Of a stretch of DNA of 64,000 nucleotides, positions 8,502 to 16,675 are shown in pieces. Origin of the DNA: Vulcanimicrobiota bacterium. Its GTDB lineage: Bacteria > Vulcanimicrobiota > Vulcanimicrobiia > Vulcanimicrobiales > Vulcanimicrobiaceae. Within the stretch, counting starts at the first letter, position 1; each line of letters starts with the position of its first letter. The notes beneath the pieces were generated by a model that saw only the letters and a program-made list of their open reading frames with translations, searched no databases and was not told the DNA's origin. The translations under genes were made by a program, and so were the position numbers. Location of the stretch: contig PLWS01000001.1 of the NCBI GenBank assembly GCA_003151115.1, positions 239,438 through 303,437 on the forward strand. The letters are read 5' to 3'.

Positions 8502-9271
8502 ACAGGGAAGCCAAAAAGTTTCTTCGCGTTCTCCGTCGTTCGCGAAGCGATCTCGTCGAACGGCAACTGCAGCAGCTGCGCCAAATACTTGGCGGTCTCG
8601 GCGATGTATGCGGGCTCGTTGCGTTCGCCGCGATGCGGCACGGGCGCGAGATACGGGCAGTCCGTCTCTAAGATGACATGTTCGATTCCTATTGCAACAA
8701 CGGCGTCGCGAATCGGTTGCGCAGTTTTGAACGTGACGATGCCGCCAATGCCGAGGTAAAGGCCGAACTCGTCGATATACGTGCGCGCTTGTGCGGTATC
8801 GCCGGTAAAACAGTGCACGACGCCGTGCATGCCGTCGCGCCATTCGTCGCGCAGGACTGCGGTGAAGTCCTCGAAGGCGTCGCGATGGTGAAAGACCAGC
8901 GGCAAATTCGCATCGCGCGCGATCGCAATCTGCTCGCGCAGGACGCGCTGCTGCGCCTCGCGCGGACTGTTGTCGTAGTAATAGTCGAGTCCGGTCTCGC
9001 CGATCGCGATAATGCGCGGGTTTTTTAGGAACGGTTCGAAGGCGGCGCGGATGTCGGCAGGTGCGTCTTTGGATTCGTGCGGATGAATGCCGGCCGTCGC
9101 TCGCAGATCGTAGCGTCCGGCGATTTCGAACGCGCGCGCCGTGTCGGCAAGATCGCAGCCCACGGTGATGGCGGCCGTGACGCCTGCGGCCCGCATGCGC
9201 TCGACGAGCGCATCGCGATCGGAGTCGAAGGCCTTGTCGTGAATGTGCGCGTGGGTGTCGATCAGCGGCAC
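8492..9271 (-). CDS. tatD: TatD family metal-dependent deoxyribonuclease
   Basis: This 259-residue amidohydrolase-fold protein of the TatD family is probably a cytoplasmic 3'-5' exonuclease used in DNA quality control. The metal ligands are in place: DTHAHIH at the N-terminus, GETGLDYY, FHHRD, HCFTGD and ETDCPYLAP. The GTG start at 9269-9271 overlaps the stop codon of the diguanylate cyclase gene by one base, so the two are likely translated together. It closes the rsmI-metG-diguanylate cyclase-tatD run; metG next to tatD is a common pairing in bacteria. Confidence 0.93.
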   Translation of the reverse strand: MPLIDTHAHIHDKAFDSDRDALVERMRAAGVTAAITVGCDLADTARAFEIAGRYDLRATAGIHPHESKDAPADIRAAFEPFLKNPRIIAIGETGLDYYYDNSPREAQQRVLREQIAIARDANLPLVFHHRDAFEDFTAVLRDEWRDGMHGVVHCFTGDTAQARTYIDEFGLYLGIGGIVTFKTAQPIRDAVVAIGIEHVILETDCPYLAPVPHRGERNEPAYIAETAKYLAQLLQLPFDEIASRTTENAKKLFGFPVSW

Positions 9272-10947
9272 TACTGAACGGTTTCGACGACCCGGTTACG
9301 GCCTTGGCGCTTGGCCTGGTAGAGCGCGTGGTCGGCGCGCGCGAGCAGCGATTCGATCGTATCACTGATCGATGCGACGGCGACGCCGATGCTGGCGGTG
9401 ACCTTGTCGCCGTTGGCGTGGCGGGTCTCCGCGCTTGCAATCGCGCCGCGCAGCCGCTCGCCGACAGCGACGGCCGTTTCGCTGTTGGTCTCCGGCATCA
9501 GCACGAGAAATTCTTCGCCGCCGATCCGGCCCGCGCGGTCGTGGCTGCGGATGGATCGCGCGATGGTGCCGGCGACGATCCGAAGGGCGCGATCGCCCGC
9601 GGGATGTCCGAGCATGTCGTTGATCGCTTTGAAGCGGTCGATGTCGAGCAGCAGCACGGCGCACGGATTTCCGAATGCGACGTTATCGACGCGGTCGCGC
9701 AGCAGCTGCATGATCGTGCGGCGGTTCGGAAGGCCGGTCAGCGCGTCGAGCGCCGCAGCGCTTTGCGTTGCGGCGATCGATCGGAAGTCGCGCAGCAGCG
9801 GTGCGAGATCGGCGGCCGCTTGCGCGAAGCGCTTGCGTGCGATGAGGTGCGACGTGGCGATCGGCCGGTGCGCGATCAGGACGCCGAGCAGTTCGTCGTC
9901 GGAACTGCGCGCGGCGTCGGCGAAGACGATGTAGTTCGCGTTGCGCACCGTGATGGCGGAACTCTCAGAGCGGCTCAGTTCGGCCAGCGCGCGGCTACAG
10001 AGCTCGACTTGTTCGACGGTGGGCTGATGGCCGATCGTCGCCAGCGGCGCGAGGCGCGTTTCATCGGGCGTGATCGCCGCAAATATTTGCAGCGTTTCCC
10101 GCGCGGTCGGCGTGTGCAAACTGGCGAGCAGCGAATTCATCTGCGGGATCGGATCGCCCGCGCCGAGCATGGCTTGGACCGCGTCGCGGGCAAGGCGCAG
10201 GCGGTGCAATTCGACCTGCGACTCATGCAGAGAGCGCAGGGTGTACGCCAGGAACGGCAGCGGCGCGAGACTCGCCAGCCCGATCGCGATGCCCGCGTGC
10301 AGCCAGATGATCGTGCAGACGTATCCCCACGACGTGAGCAGCAGCAGAAAACCGAGCAGTCGCGTGTCGCGCGAGAGATTGTGCCAAAAACGGCGCAGCC
10401 GGACATGCGTTGCAAGCATGCGCAACGGCGTCCAGATTCCGTACAAGAACATGTAAATCGCCAGCGTGTAAAATGCGAGGAAGGCGAGATAGGAGGGAAT
10501 CGAGAGCGTGACCGGTCCGCGATAGAGTTCGGCGTGCAGAGTGCCGGCAAAAAGCCAGAGGATGGCTTGCGGAGCGCCTTCGAAAACGCGCCGCAGAAAA
10601 CGCGAACCGCCTTCGCTGGTGAGTGCGAACGGGTAAGCGATCAGCGTCATCGCGGCTGCAACGACCGGACCGTAGATGCTGACGACGGTCAGGATCAGCG
10701 GCAGCTCCAAGGTGATCCGTCCGGGTTCGGCGCTGCGGCGCCGATAGAAAGAACTGCGCGCCGTCAGCGGCACGTTGATCCGCGCGAGCAGCGTAAAGAG
10801 CACGAGCGCGATGGCAAGCGCTACGCCGTCGATGGGATGCAGACGCGCGAACACTTTCGGCGCGGCCGCGGCGGTAGCGCCGATCGCAAGCAGGAGCACT
10901 GCGAAACGAATCGCGGGATAGAGCAACCGCCGGCGGCGATCGCGCAC
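9271..10947 (-). CDS. Membrane-bound diguanylate cyclase (GGDEF domain)
   Basis: The 558-residue protein would make cyclic di-GMP from two GTP. The N-terminal half (about 10-240) has several hydrophobic spans forming a membrane sensor of MASE-like type. A cytoplasmic linker resembling a degraded GAF domain follows (about 245-385), then a GGDEF domain from ALDALTGLPNRR (about 400) to the C-terminus. The active-site loop is GGEEF (within RIGGEEFLVLMP), compatible with activity. No RxxD inhibitory site is seen five residues before it. The GTG start is 2 bases after the metG stop. Confidence 0.9.
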   Translation of the reverse strand: MRDRRRRLLYPAIRFAVLLLAIGATAAAAPKVFARLHPIDGVALAIALVLFTLLARINVPLTARSSFYRRRSAEPGRITLELPLILTVVSIYGPVVAAAMTLIAYPFALTSEGGSRFLRRVFEGAPQAILWLFAGTLHAELYRGPVTLSIPSYLAFLAFYTLAIYMFLYGIWTPLRMLATHVRLRRFWHNLSRDTRLLGFLLLLTSWGYVCTIIWLHAGIAIGLASLAPLPFLAYTLRSLHESQVELHRLRLARDAVQAMLGAGDPIPQMNSLLASLHTPTARETLQIFAAITPDETRLAPLATIGHQPTVEQVELCSRALAELSRSESSAITVRNANYIVFADAARSSDDELLGVLIAHRPIATSHLIARKRFAQAAADLAPLLRDFRSIAATQSAAALDALTGLPNRRTIMQLLRDRVDNVAFGNPCAVLLLDIDRFKAINDMLGHPAGDRALRIVAGTIARSIRSHDRAGRIGGEEFLVLMPETNSETAVAVGERLRGAIASAETRHANGDKVTASIGVAVASISDTIESLLARADHALYQAKRQGRNRVVETVQ

Positions 10948-10949
10948 GG

Positions 10950-12473
10950 TTACCTCACCGGTTCCTTGCGCGGAAAGAGTGCGTCACCGGGAACGGTCAG
11001 CGTGCCGGCGGCCAAGCCGCCCCAGCGTAAGGCCGTCTCCCAGTCGGCGTTGATCGGTTCGCCCGCTCCGAGCTGCGTCCACATTTCGCGCGCCCGCTCC
11101 GGCATGAAGGGCGCCAGCAGAATCGCCAGCCAGCGAAGGCCCTCGCAAAGCTCGTACAAGAGTGCGTCCAGTTCCGTCCGCCGTTCTTCCTTATATAAGA
11201 CCCACGGCTTGCGTTCGTCAATGGCGCGGTTGAGCGCGGTGACCAGCTCCCAGATCGCCTCGAGCGCCTCGCGAAACTGCAAGCGCAAGATCAGTTCGCG
11301 CACCCGCGGGCCTAGATCGGCAAACCGCTCGGCGAGCTCGCCCGCCGTGGCCTGCGGCACCAAACTCTCCCGGTACTGCGCCAGCATCGAAAGCGACCGG
11401 CGCAGCAGGTTGCCCAAATCGTTTCCCAAGTCGCTGTTGTACCGCTGCTCGATCTTTTCTTCCGAATAGGAGAAGTCGCTGCCGAACGGCGCTTCGCGCA
11501 AGAGAAAATAGCGCAGCGAGTCGGCGCCGAAACGCTGGGCGAGCGCGAACGGATCGACCGCGTTGCCGCGGCTCTTGCCGATCTTCTCGCCATCGAGCGT
11601 GATCCAGCCGTGCGCGAAGACGAGCGCAGGCGCTTCTTCGCCGATGCTCCACAGCATCGCCGGCCAAATCAGCGTATGAAAGCGCGCGATCTCTTTGCCC
11701 ACAAGCTGCACGCTTGCGGGCCAAAACGTTTTCAGCTCCGGACCGTCGGGCCAGCCGAGCGCCGAGATATAGTTCAGCAGCGCGTCGAACCAGACATAGA
11801 TCACCGCTTTGCCCGAAATCTTTTCGGCGGATTGAGGCACCGGTATGCCCCATGCGAAATTAGTGCGCGAGATGCTGAGATCTTCGAGCCCTTCTTCGAG
11901 CAGCGCCATCATTTCGTTGTAGACTGCGCGTGGGCGAACCCAATCCGGGTTCGCGCGAAAATGCTCTTTCAGCCTTTCAGTATATTTCGAAAGGCGGAAG
12001 AACCAGTCGTCTTCGGAGAGCCACTGCACGACGCGCCCGCACGTCGGGCACTTTCCGTCGACGAGCTTAGCCTGCGGCCAAAACGTCTCGTCGTCGACGC
12101 AATACCAGCCTTCGTATTTTCCAAGATACACGTCGCCGTTGGCGAGCATCTTCTCGAAGACAGCTTGCACGACGCGTTCGTGGCGGGGCTCCGTCGTGCG
12201 GATGAAATCGTCGTACTCGGCGTGGAAGATCGCGAAAAGTTCTTTCCAGCGCGGAACGAGCGCGTCACACCACTCCTGCGGCGTCTTCCCGGCGGCCGCG
12301 GCGGCGTCGGCTACTTTTTGTCCGTGCTCGTCGGTGCCCGTTTGAAAGCGGGCTGTGCCCCCGGCGCGTGCAGTGCGCGCCAGCACGTCGGCCACGATCG
12401 TCGTATAAACATGCCCGATGTGCGGGTCGCCGCTGATGTAATAGATAGGCGTCGTGACGTAAAAAGAGCGCAC
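10950..12473 (-). CDS. metG: Methionyl-tRNA synthetase
   Basis: This 507-residue class I aminoacyl-tRNA synthetase charges tRNA-Met. The HIGH-type motif is PHIGHVYT near the N-terminus and the KMSKS-type loop reads KIGKSRGN near residue 300. A connective-peptide zinc knuckle is reduced to a single CPTCG. The C-terminal tRNA-beta-binding extension of many MetG proteins is absent, so this is the short form. The GTG start (12471-12473) begins MRSFYVTTPIYY, the normal family N-terminus. It lies 8 nt downstream of the rsmI stop. Confidence 0.96.
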   Translation of the reverse strand: MRSFYVTTPIYYISGDPHIGHVYTTIVADVLARTARAGGTARFQTGTDEHGQKVADAAAAAGKTPQEWCDALVPRWKELFAIFHAEYDDFIRTTEPRHERVVQAVFEKMLANGDVYLGKYEGWYCVDDETFWPQAKLVDGKCPTCGRVVQWLSEDDWFFRLSKYTERLKEHFRANPDWVRPRAVYNEMMALLEEGLEDLSISRTNFAWGIPVPQSAEKISGKAVIYVWFDALLNYISALGWPDGPELKTFWPASVQLVGKEIARFHTLIWPAMLWSIGEEAPALVFAHGWITLDGEKIGKSRGNAVDPFALAQRFGADSLRYFLLREAPFGSDFSYSEEKIEQRYNSDLGNDLGNLLRRSLSMLAQYRESLVPQATAGELAERFADLGPRVRELILRLQFREALEAIWELVTALNRAIDERKPWVLYKEERRTELDALLYELCEGLRWLAILLAPFMPERAREMWTQLGAGEPINADWETALRWGGLAAGTLTVPGDALFPRKEPVR

Positions 12474-12481
12474 TTCTAGGG

Positions 12482-13315
12482 CTATTCCTCACGTGTTCGT
12501 TTTCGCTTGCCCGCTCGCGCATAGATGGCGCCGCGCTCGCCGAAGCCTTCTGCAGCGAGCGTTTTCGCAACCGACGCGACGCTTTGCGATTCGTTCAGCA
12601 TCTCGTCGATGCGCGCGTCGAGCTCGCGCTGCGAGTGGACAGCCGGCGAGGCCGGCGACGGCAGAACGACCAGCGTGATCTCGCCGCGCACCCGTTCGGG
12701 GAGAGCGGCCGCAACCTGTTCGGCCGTGCCGCTCAGCTGTTGCTCGAACCGCTTGGTGTATTCGCGCAGCAGAAAAACGCGCGCCGCCGGATCGAGCGCC
12801 GCCAGTTCTTGCAGCGTCTCGCGAATGCGGTTGGGAGATTCGTACCAGATGCTCGCAATTTCCATTGCGAGCGCAGCTTTTAGCGAAGCCGTTCGCGCCG
12901 AACTCGTGCGCGGCGGAAATCCTTCGAAGATGAAACGCGCGATCGGGAATCCGGAAAGAAGCGCGGCGCCGAGCGCGGCGTTGGGTCCGGGCAAGACCTC
13001 AATGTCGATGCGCGCTTCGCGTGCAGCCGCAACGAGCTCGGATCCGGGATCGGAAATGCCGGGCGTGCCGGCGTCGGTGACGACGGCGACCAGCGCCGTG
13101 CGCGCGCGTTCGAGGATCGGTCCGGTCGCGCTGCGCGCGTTCTGCTCGCGGTAGCTCCGGATCTCTTTGCCGGGAAGCGCGAGCGCAGAGAGCAGCCTGC
13201 GTGCGACCCGCGAATCCTCGGCGACCACGAGCTCGCACTCTCTGAGCACGTCGATCGCTCGCAGCGTGATATCGCGGAGGTTGCCCAGCGGAGTCGGCAC
13301 GAACACGAGCGGCAT
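12482..13315 (-). CDS. rsmI: 16S rRNA (cytidine-1402-2'-O)-methyltransferase RsmI
   Basis: This tetrapyrrole-methylase-fold enzyme of about 277 residues methylates the ribose of C1402 in 16S rRNA. The N-terminal FVPTPLGNLRDITLRA, the AEDSR motif, VTDAGTPGISDPG and GPNAALGALLSG-like stretches are diagnostic. ATG 13313-13315 gives the classical N-terminus (MPLVFVPTPLGN). This codon overlaps the ATG of the divergent glutaredoxin gene (bases 13314-13316), an extremely tight divergent arrangement. It heads the run into metG, the diguanylate cyclase and tatD. Confidence 0.93.
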   Translation of the reverse strand: MPLVFVPTPLGNLRDITLRAIDVLRECELVVAEDSRVARRLLSALALPGKEIRSYREQNARSATGPILERARTALVAVVTDAGTPGISDPGSELVAAAREARIDIEVLPGPNAALGAALLSGFPIARFIFEGFPPRTSSARTASLKAALAMEIASIWYESPNRIRETLQELAALDPAARVFLLREYTKRFEQQLSGTAEQVAAALPERVRGEITLVVLPSPASPAVHSQRELDARIDEMLNESQSVASVAKTLAAEGFGERGAIYARAGKRKRTREE

Positions 13316-13574
13316 GGCTGCGGAGTTCGACGTTGAGCACATCCCTCCGGGGATGAAGGTCGAGATGTACGTTAGTCCATCGTGCCCATACTGTCGTGCA
13401 GCGCGCGAGCACTACGATCGCGACGGCACGGCATACACGGTCTGCGATGCCGCCAACGATCCGCAGCTGCGCGCGCGGATGCTGGCCCTGACCGGCGGCG
13501 ACCCTACGGTTCCGGCCATCGTAGCCGGCGGAAAGTACGTCCAATCGGGGTGGGGTTCGCCCCCGCGCGGTTGA
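13314..13574 (+). CDS. Glutaredoxin-like protein (CPYC)
   Basis: This small thioredoxin-fold protein of 86 residues is expected to reduce disulfides or mixed disulfides. Its CPYC redox motif follows the first beta strand (VEMYVSPSCPYC), and VPAIVAGGKYVQSGW is the cis-proline/GSH-binding strand. The ATG at 13314 overlaps the rsmI start on the opposite strand. A second ATG at 13353 would give a 73-residue protein that begins just before the first strand and is also plausible. The C-terminal GWGSPPRG is unusual for glutaredoxins. Confidence 0.75.
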   Translation: MAAEFDVEHIPPGMKVEMYVSPSCPYCRAAREHYDRDGTAYTVCDAANDPQLRARMLALTGGDPTVPAIVAGGKYVQSGWGSPPRG

Positions 13575-13653
13575 ACGGTCTGAGCACCGCCCGGTCGGGC
13601 GGCCCGCACGCTCGCTAAGAACCGAGGGGGGACAGGCCGATACTAGCTCCTGC

Positions 13654-15252
13654 ATGACGCTGACCCGAACGCTCCCGCGGCTCGCGCCTTCCACCGTCAG
13701 GCGCCCGCGGCTCGAACGCTGGCTCGCGGCGCACGCCGGAATTCCGGTGCGGCTCTTGATCGCACCCTCGGGCTTCGGCAAAACCACGCTCCTTTTGAAA
13801 TACATCCCCGAGAGCCCGATCGCGGCCGGCTATTGCGCGCTGCCGTTCGGGTGCGGCCCGGCTGCGCTTTTTGCGGCGTTGGCCGCGGGACTCGCGTTGC
13901 CGCGCGTTCCCGAATCGTTCGACGATGCGATCGCGCAGATGCGCGATCTGCGCGGTCCGGTCGAGTTGATCGTGGACGACGCCGACAACGCGACGCCGCA
14001 AGCGGTCACGCATCTGCACCGGCTGGTCGAGAGCGCGCCCGAGAGCATCAGTTTCGTGTATGCTGCGCGCGCGCGCGACGCGCTCGATGCCAAAACGTGG
14101 ATCGCGCGCGGCTTGGCCGTGCTCTGCGACTCGCGCAAACTCGCCTTCGACGCTGCCGAAACGCAGCTGCTCGCGGAAGCCTGCGGCGTAACGCACACCG
14201 GCGTCGACGTTTCCAGATTGATCGAGGAAAGCGACGGCTGGGCGATCGTGCTGAGCGGCGCAATTCGCTGCGCGGCCGAGGACGGACGTTCGCTGAGCGG
14301 AGCATTTGAAAACTGGCGAACCCGCTACGGACAAATGTTTACGGAATTCATCGCGGCCGAGCTCGACCGCGCGGCCGAAGAAGATCGCGCGCTGCTGCGC
14401 GGCATTATGGCCGGCGCCCTGCCCGACGACGAGGAGCGCTTGCAGCGGCTGGAAGCCGCGGGACTTTTTGTGATCGACGATGCCGGCGGTTGCCGGCCGC
14501 TCCGGCCGATCCGCCACCTGCGTGGAGGGCGCGCCCGTTCGCCGCAAACGCAGCTCGCGCCGATGTCGGCGCGGATGTTCGGCCACTTTGAAGTGCGCAT
14601 CGGCGGCAGCGAGATCGCCTGGATTCGCAAACGCGACCAGCAGATCGTTAAATACTTACTGCTCAAACCGTCGGCGTCGGCAACGCGCACCGAACTCGCC
14701 TCGATTTTTTGGCCCGATGCGGATCGCCAACTCGCAGCGCAGAGCGTGCGCACGGCTTGCAGCAATATCCGCAAAGCGATCGCGGCGATCACGGGCTACG
14801 CCGTGGTCGAGCGGTACTTTCGCGCCGACCCGGACGTCGCGCTCGAACTTTCGCTGGTTGCGGCCGACGTGCGGCGTTTCGGAGCGCACGTTGCCGACGG
14901 CGACGGCGCCTTCGACCGCGGCGACGTGGAAGAAGCCGCGGCCCGTTACCGCGCCGCCGAAGAACTCTATGCCGGACGCCTTCTCGAAGCGGACGCGCCC
15001 GAAGCGTGGTTCGCGGCGCACGCGCAACTGCTTGAAGATCGCTACGTCATCGTGCTCGAACGCCTGGCCCAACTCGCGTTCGATGAGGGCGATATGAAAG
15101 GCGCCGCGGACTACGCCTACCGCGTCGCGCAGCTGCGTCCCGATTCCGAGGGATTGGTGAAGATGCTCGGCAAGGTCGCGCCGCAGTACCGCATCCCCTC
15201 AGCTCCCGCTTCGCTGGAAGAACGCAGACGGAACAAGCGCGATAGTGCGTAG
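13654..15252 (+). CDS. MalT/LuxR-type ATPase fused to a SARP (winged helix + BTAD) regulator
   Basis: This 532-residue transcriptional regulator starts with an ATPase module of MalT type: PRLERWLAAHAG, a Walker A loop APSGFGKTTLL (about 37-47) and a Walker B VELIVDDAD (about 103-111). Around residue 305 a winged-helix DNA-binding domain begins (MFGHFEVRIGG, then SVRTACSNIRKAI). It is followed by a bacterial transcriptional activation (BTAD) helical repeat domain to the end. The order is the reverse of classical SARPs, where the DNA-binding domain is N-terminal. Its stop overlaps the start of the downstream GT87-like gene by 8 nt, so the two are co-transcribed. Targets and ligand are unknown. 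Confidence 0.82.
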   Translation: MTLTRTLPRLAPSTVRRPRLERWLAAHAGIPVRLLIAPSGFGKTTLLLKYIPESPIAAGYCALPFGCGPAALFAALAAGLALPRVPESFDDAIAQMRDLRGPVELIVDDADNATPQAVTHLHRLVESAPESISFVYAARARDALDAKTWIARGLAVLCDSRKLAFDAAETQLLAEACGVTHTGVDVSRLIEESDGWAIVLSGAIRCAAEDGRSLSGAFENWRTRYGQMFTEFIAAELDRAAEEDRALLRGIMAGALPDDEERLQRLEAAGLFVIDDAGGCRPLRPIRHLRGGRARSPQTQLAPMSARMFGHFEVRIGGSEIAWIRKRDQQIVKYLLLKPSASATRTELASIFWPDADRQLAAQSVRTACSNIRKAIAAITGYAVVERYFRADPDVALELSLVAADVRRFGAHVADGDGAFDRGDVEEAAARYRAAEELYAGRLLEADAPEAWFAAHAQLLEDRYVIVLERLAQLAFDEGDMKGAADYAYRVAQLRPDSEGLVKMLGKVAPQYRIPSAPASLEERRRNKRDSA

Positions 15253-16675
15253 ACCGGTCCTCGCCGCGCTGGTGATCGCGGCGTGCGCCGTCCTAGCCTG
15301 GCAACTCGTCGTCAACGCTCAAGGGCGCATGCTCCTGGGCGATTTTCGTGCGTTCTATTGCGGCGGATCGACGCTGCTGCACGGAGCCAACCCTTACGAA
15401 GCCGGCCCACTGCTGCATTGCGAACAGGTGCCGCAGCCGTTTGGACTGCACACAGCGCGCGACCGCGTCGATCTGCCCGCGCCGTTTCCCGGCTACGCGC
15501 TCGCGCTGTTTGCGATCTTTGCGTTGCTGCCGTACCCGCTCGCCGCGGCTGCGTGGTTCGTGCTGCTGCTCGCGTGCACTGCGCTGGCTTGCGTCTTCAC
15601 CGCGCGTTTGGTGGATCGTCCGCCGTACGCCGTTTTGACGCTGCTCGCGGTTGCGTTCAGCGTCGCGGTGATTCCATACGGCGAACTCGCGCCGATCATT
15701 TTCGCGGCGCTCGCGGGCGGAGCGCTCGCGCTGCGGCGCGGGGTGAACATGCCGCTCATCGCGGCACTCGCCGTGACCGCCCTGCTCCCCCACGTCGCAT
15801 TGCCCGTCTTTTTGGCGCTCTTGATTTGGGATCGCGCTGCGCGTTTGCCGGTCGCCGCGATATGCGTGGCGCTCGCCGCGCTCGATCTGGTCATCGGAGG
15901 GCCGCAGTTGGCGATCTCCTATTTCACGCGCGTGTTGCCCAACCACGCCGCGTCGGAGATCGGCTTCATTACGCAGTACAGCATGACGTGGTTCGCGCAA
16001 GGTTTGGGCGCGCCCGATCGGGTTGCGCTGGCCGCGGGAAATATTTCGTATCTCGTGACGATCGTGTTCGGCATCTGGCTGGCCGGCGTCGCGGCGCGCA
16101 AGTTTGCCGACCCGGCATTTCTGCTGCTCGTTCCGGCCGCGCTTGCCGTGACGTTCGGATCGTTCATTCATTACAGCGAGATCACGCTGGCTTTTCCGGC
16201 GGCGCTGCTGCTGTACGCGCGCACGCGCGGTACCGCGCGGGCCTTTGCGGCGGCGGCGCTCGTGCTCGTGGCGCTGCCGTGGCAGTCGATTATCACGCAG
16301 CCCGCGCTTGTTGCGCCGGTCGTCGCCGGAACGGTTGCGATCGCGCTGATCGTGCTGCAGTATCCCCCGCGGTGGTCGCTGCGGTTGGGTTTGGGCGCGG
16401 CGCTGTTCTGCGCTTTGGCGATCGTGCTCGCATGGCAGCTGGGTCCGCAGACTGCGCCGCATGCCGCGGGCGCGGCGTTCGATCCGCTGCTCGCCGAAGC
16501 TTCCTGGGCGCGGCACATCTCCGACCAAACCTCGAGTTCGGGGCTGGTCTGGTGGATTCCGAAACTGCCGACCTGGATCGGCTTGGTGTCGTTAGCGCTG
16601 TGCGGTGCGTACGCCGTCGCGCACAAAGACGACATAGCCGGCGTCGCGATAGAAAACGCGCCAGCCGGGACGTAA
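15245..16675 (+). CDS. GT87-like polytopic membrane glycosyltransferase (DUF2029 type)
   Basis: This 476-residue protein has ten or more hydrophobic spans. After the first span it reads LGDFRAFYCGG, with NPYEA twenty residues later; this D-F-x-x-F/Y-Y-x-G...NPY pattern is typical of GT87/DUF2029 membrane mannosyltransferase-like proteins that use polyprenyl-phosphate sugars. The acidic residue in that first periplasmic loop would be the catalytic aspartate. It is translationally coupled to the SARP regulator. Its last 84 bases overlap, tail to tail, the 3' end of the membrane-protein gene on the minus strand. Sugar and acceptor are unknown. Confidence 0.65.
   Translation: MRRPVLAALVIAACAVLAWQLVVNAQGRMLLGDFRAFYCGGSTLLHGANPYEAGPLLHCEQVPQPFGLHTARDRVDLPAPFPGYALALFAIFALLPYPLAAAAWFVLLLACTALACVFTARLVDRPPYAVLTLLAVAFSVAVIPYGELAPIIFAALAGGALALRRGVNMPLIAALAVTALLPHVALPVFLALLIWDRAARLPVAAICVALAALDLVIGGPQLAISYFTRVLPNHAASEIGFITQYSMTWFAQGLGAPDRVALAAGNISYLVTIVFGIWLAGVAARKFADPAFLLLVPAALAVTFGSFIHYSEITLAFPAALLLYARTRGTARAFAAAALVLVALPWQSIITQPALVAPVVAGTVAIALIVLQYPPRWSLRLGLGAALFCALAIVLAWQLGPQTAPHAAGAAFDPLLAEASWARHISDQTSSSGLVWWIPKLPTWIGLVSLALCGAYAVAHKDDIAGVAIENAPAGT

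Noticed and set aside
9304-11469. 721-codon plus-strand frame opposite the diguanylate cyclase and metG
   Set aside because: Arg/Asp/Gln-rich composition typical of the antisense of GC-rich genes; both genes on the other strand have full family motifs.
13412-14586. Minus-strand frames opposite the SARP regulator
   Set aside because: Arg/Ala-rich shadow reading of a GC-rich gene whose plus-strand product has clear ATPase and winged-helix motifs.
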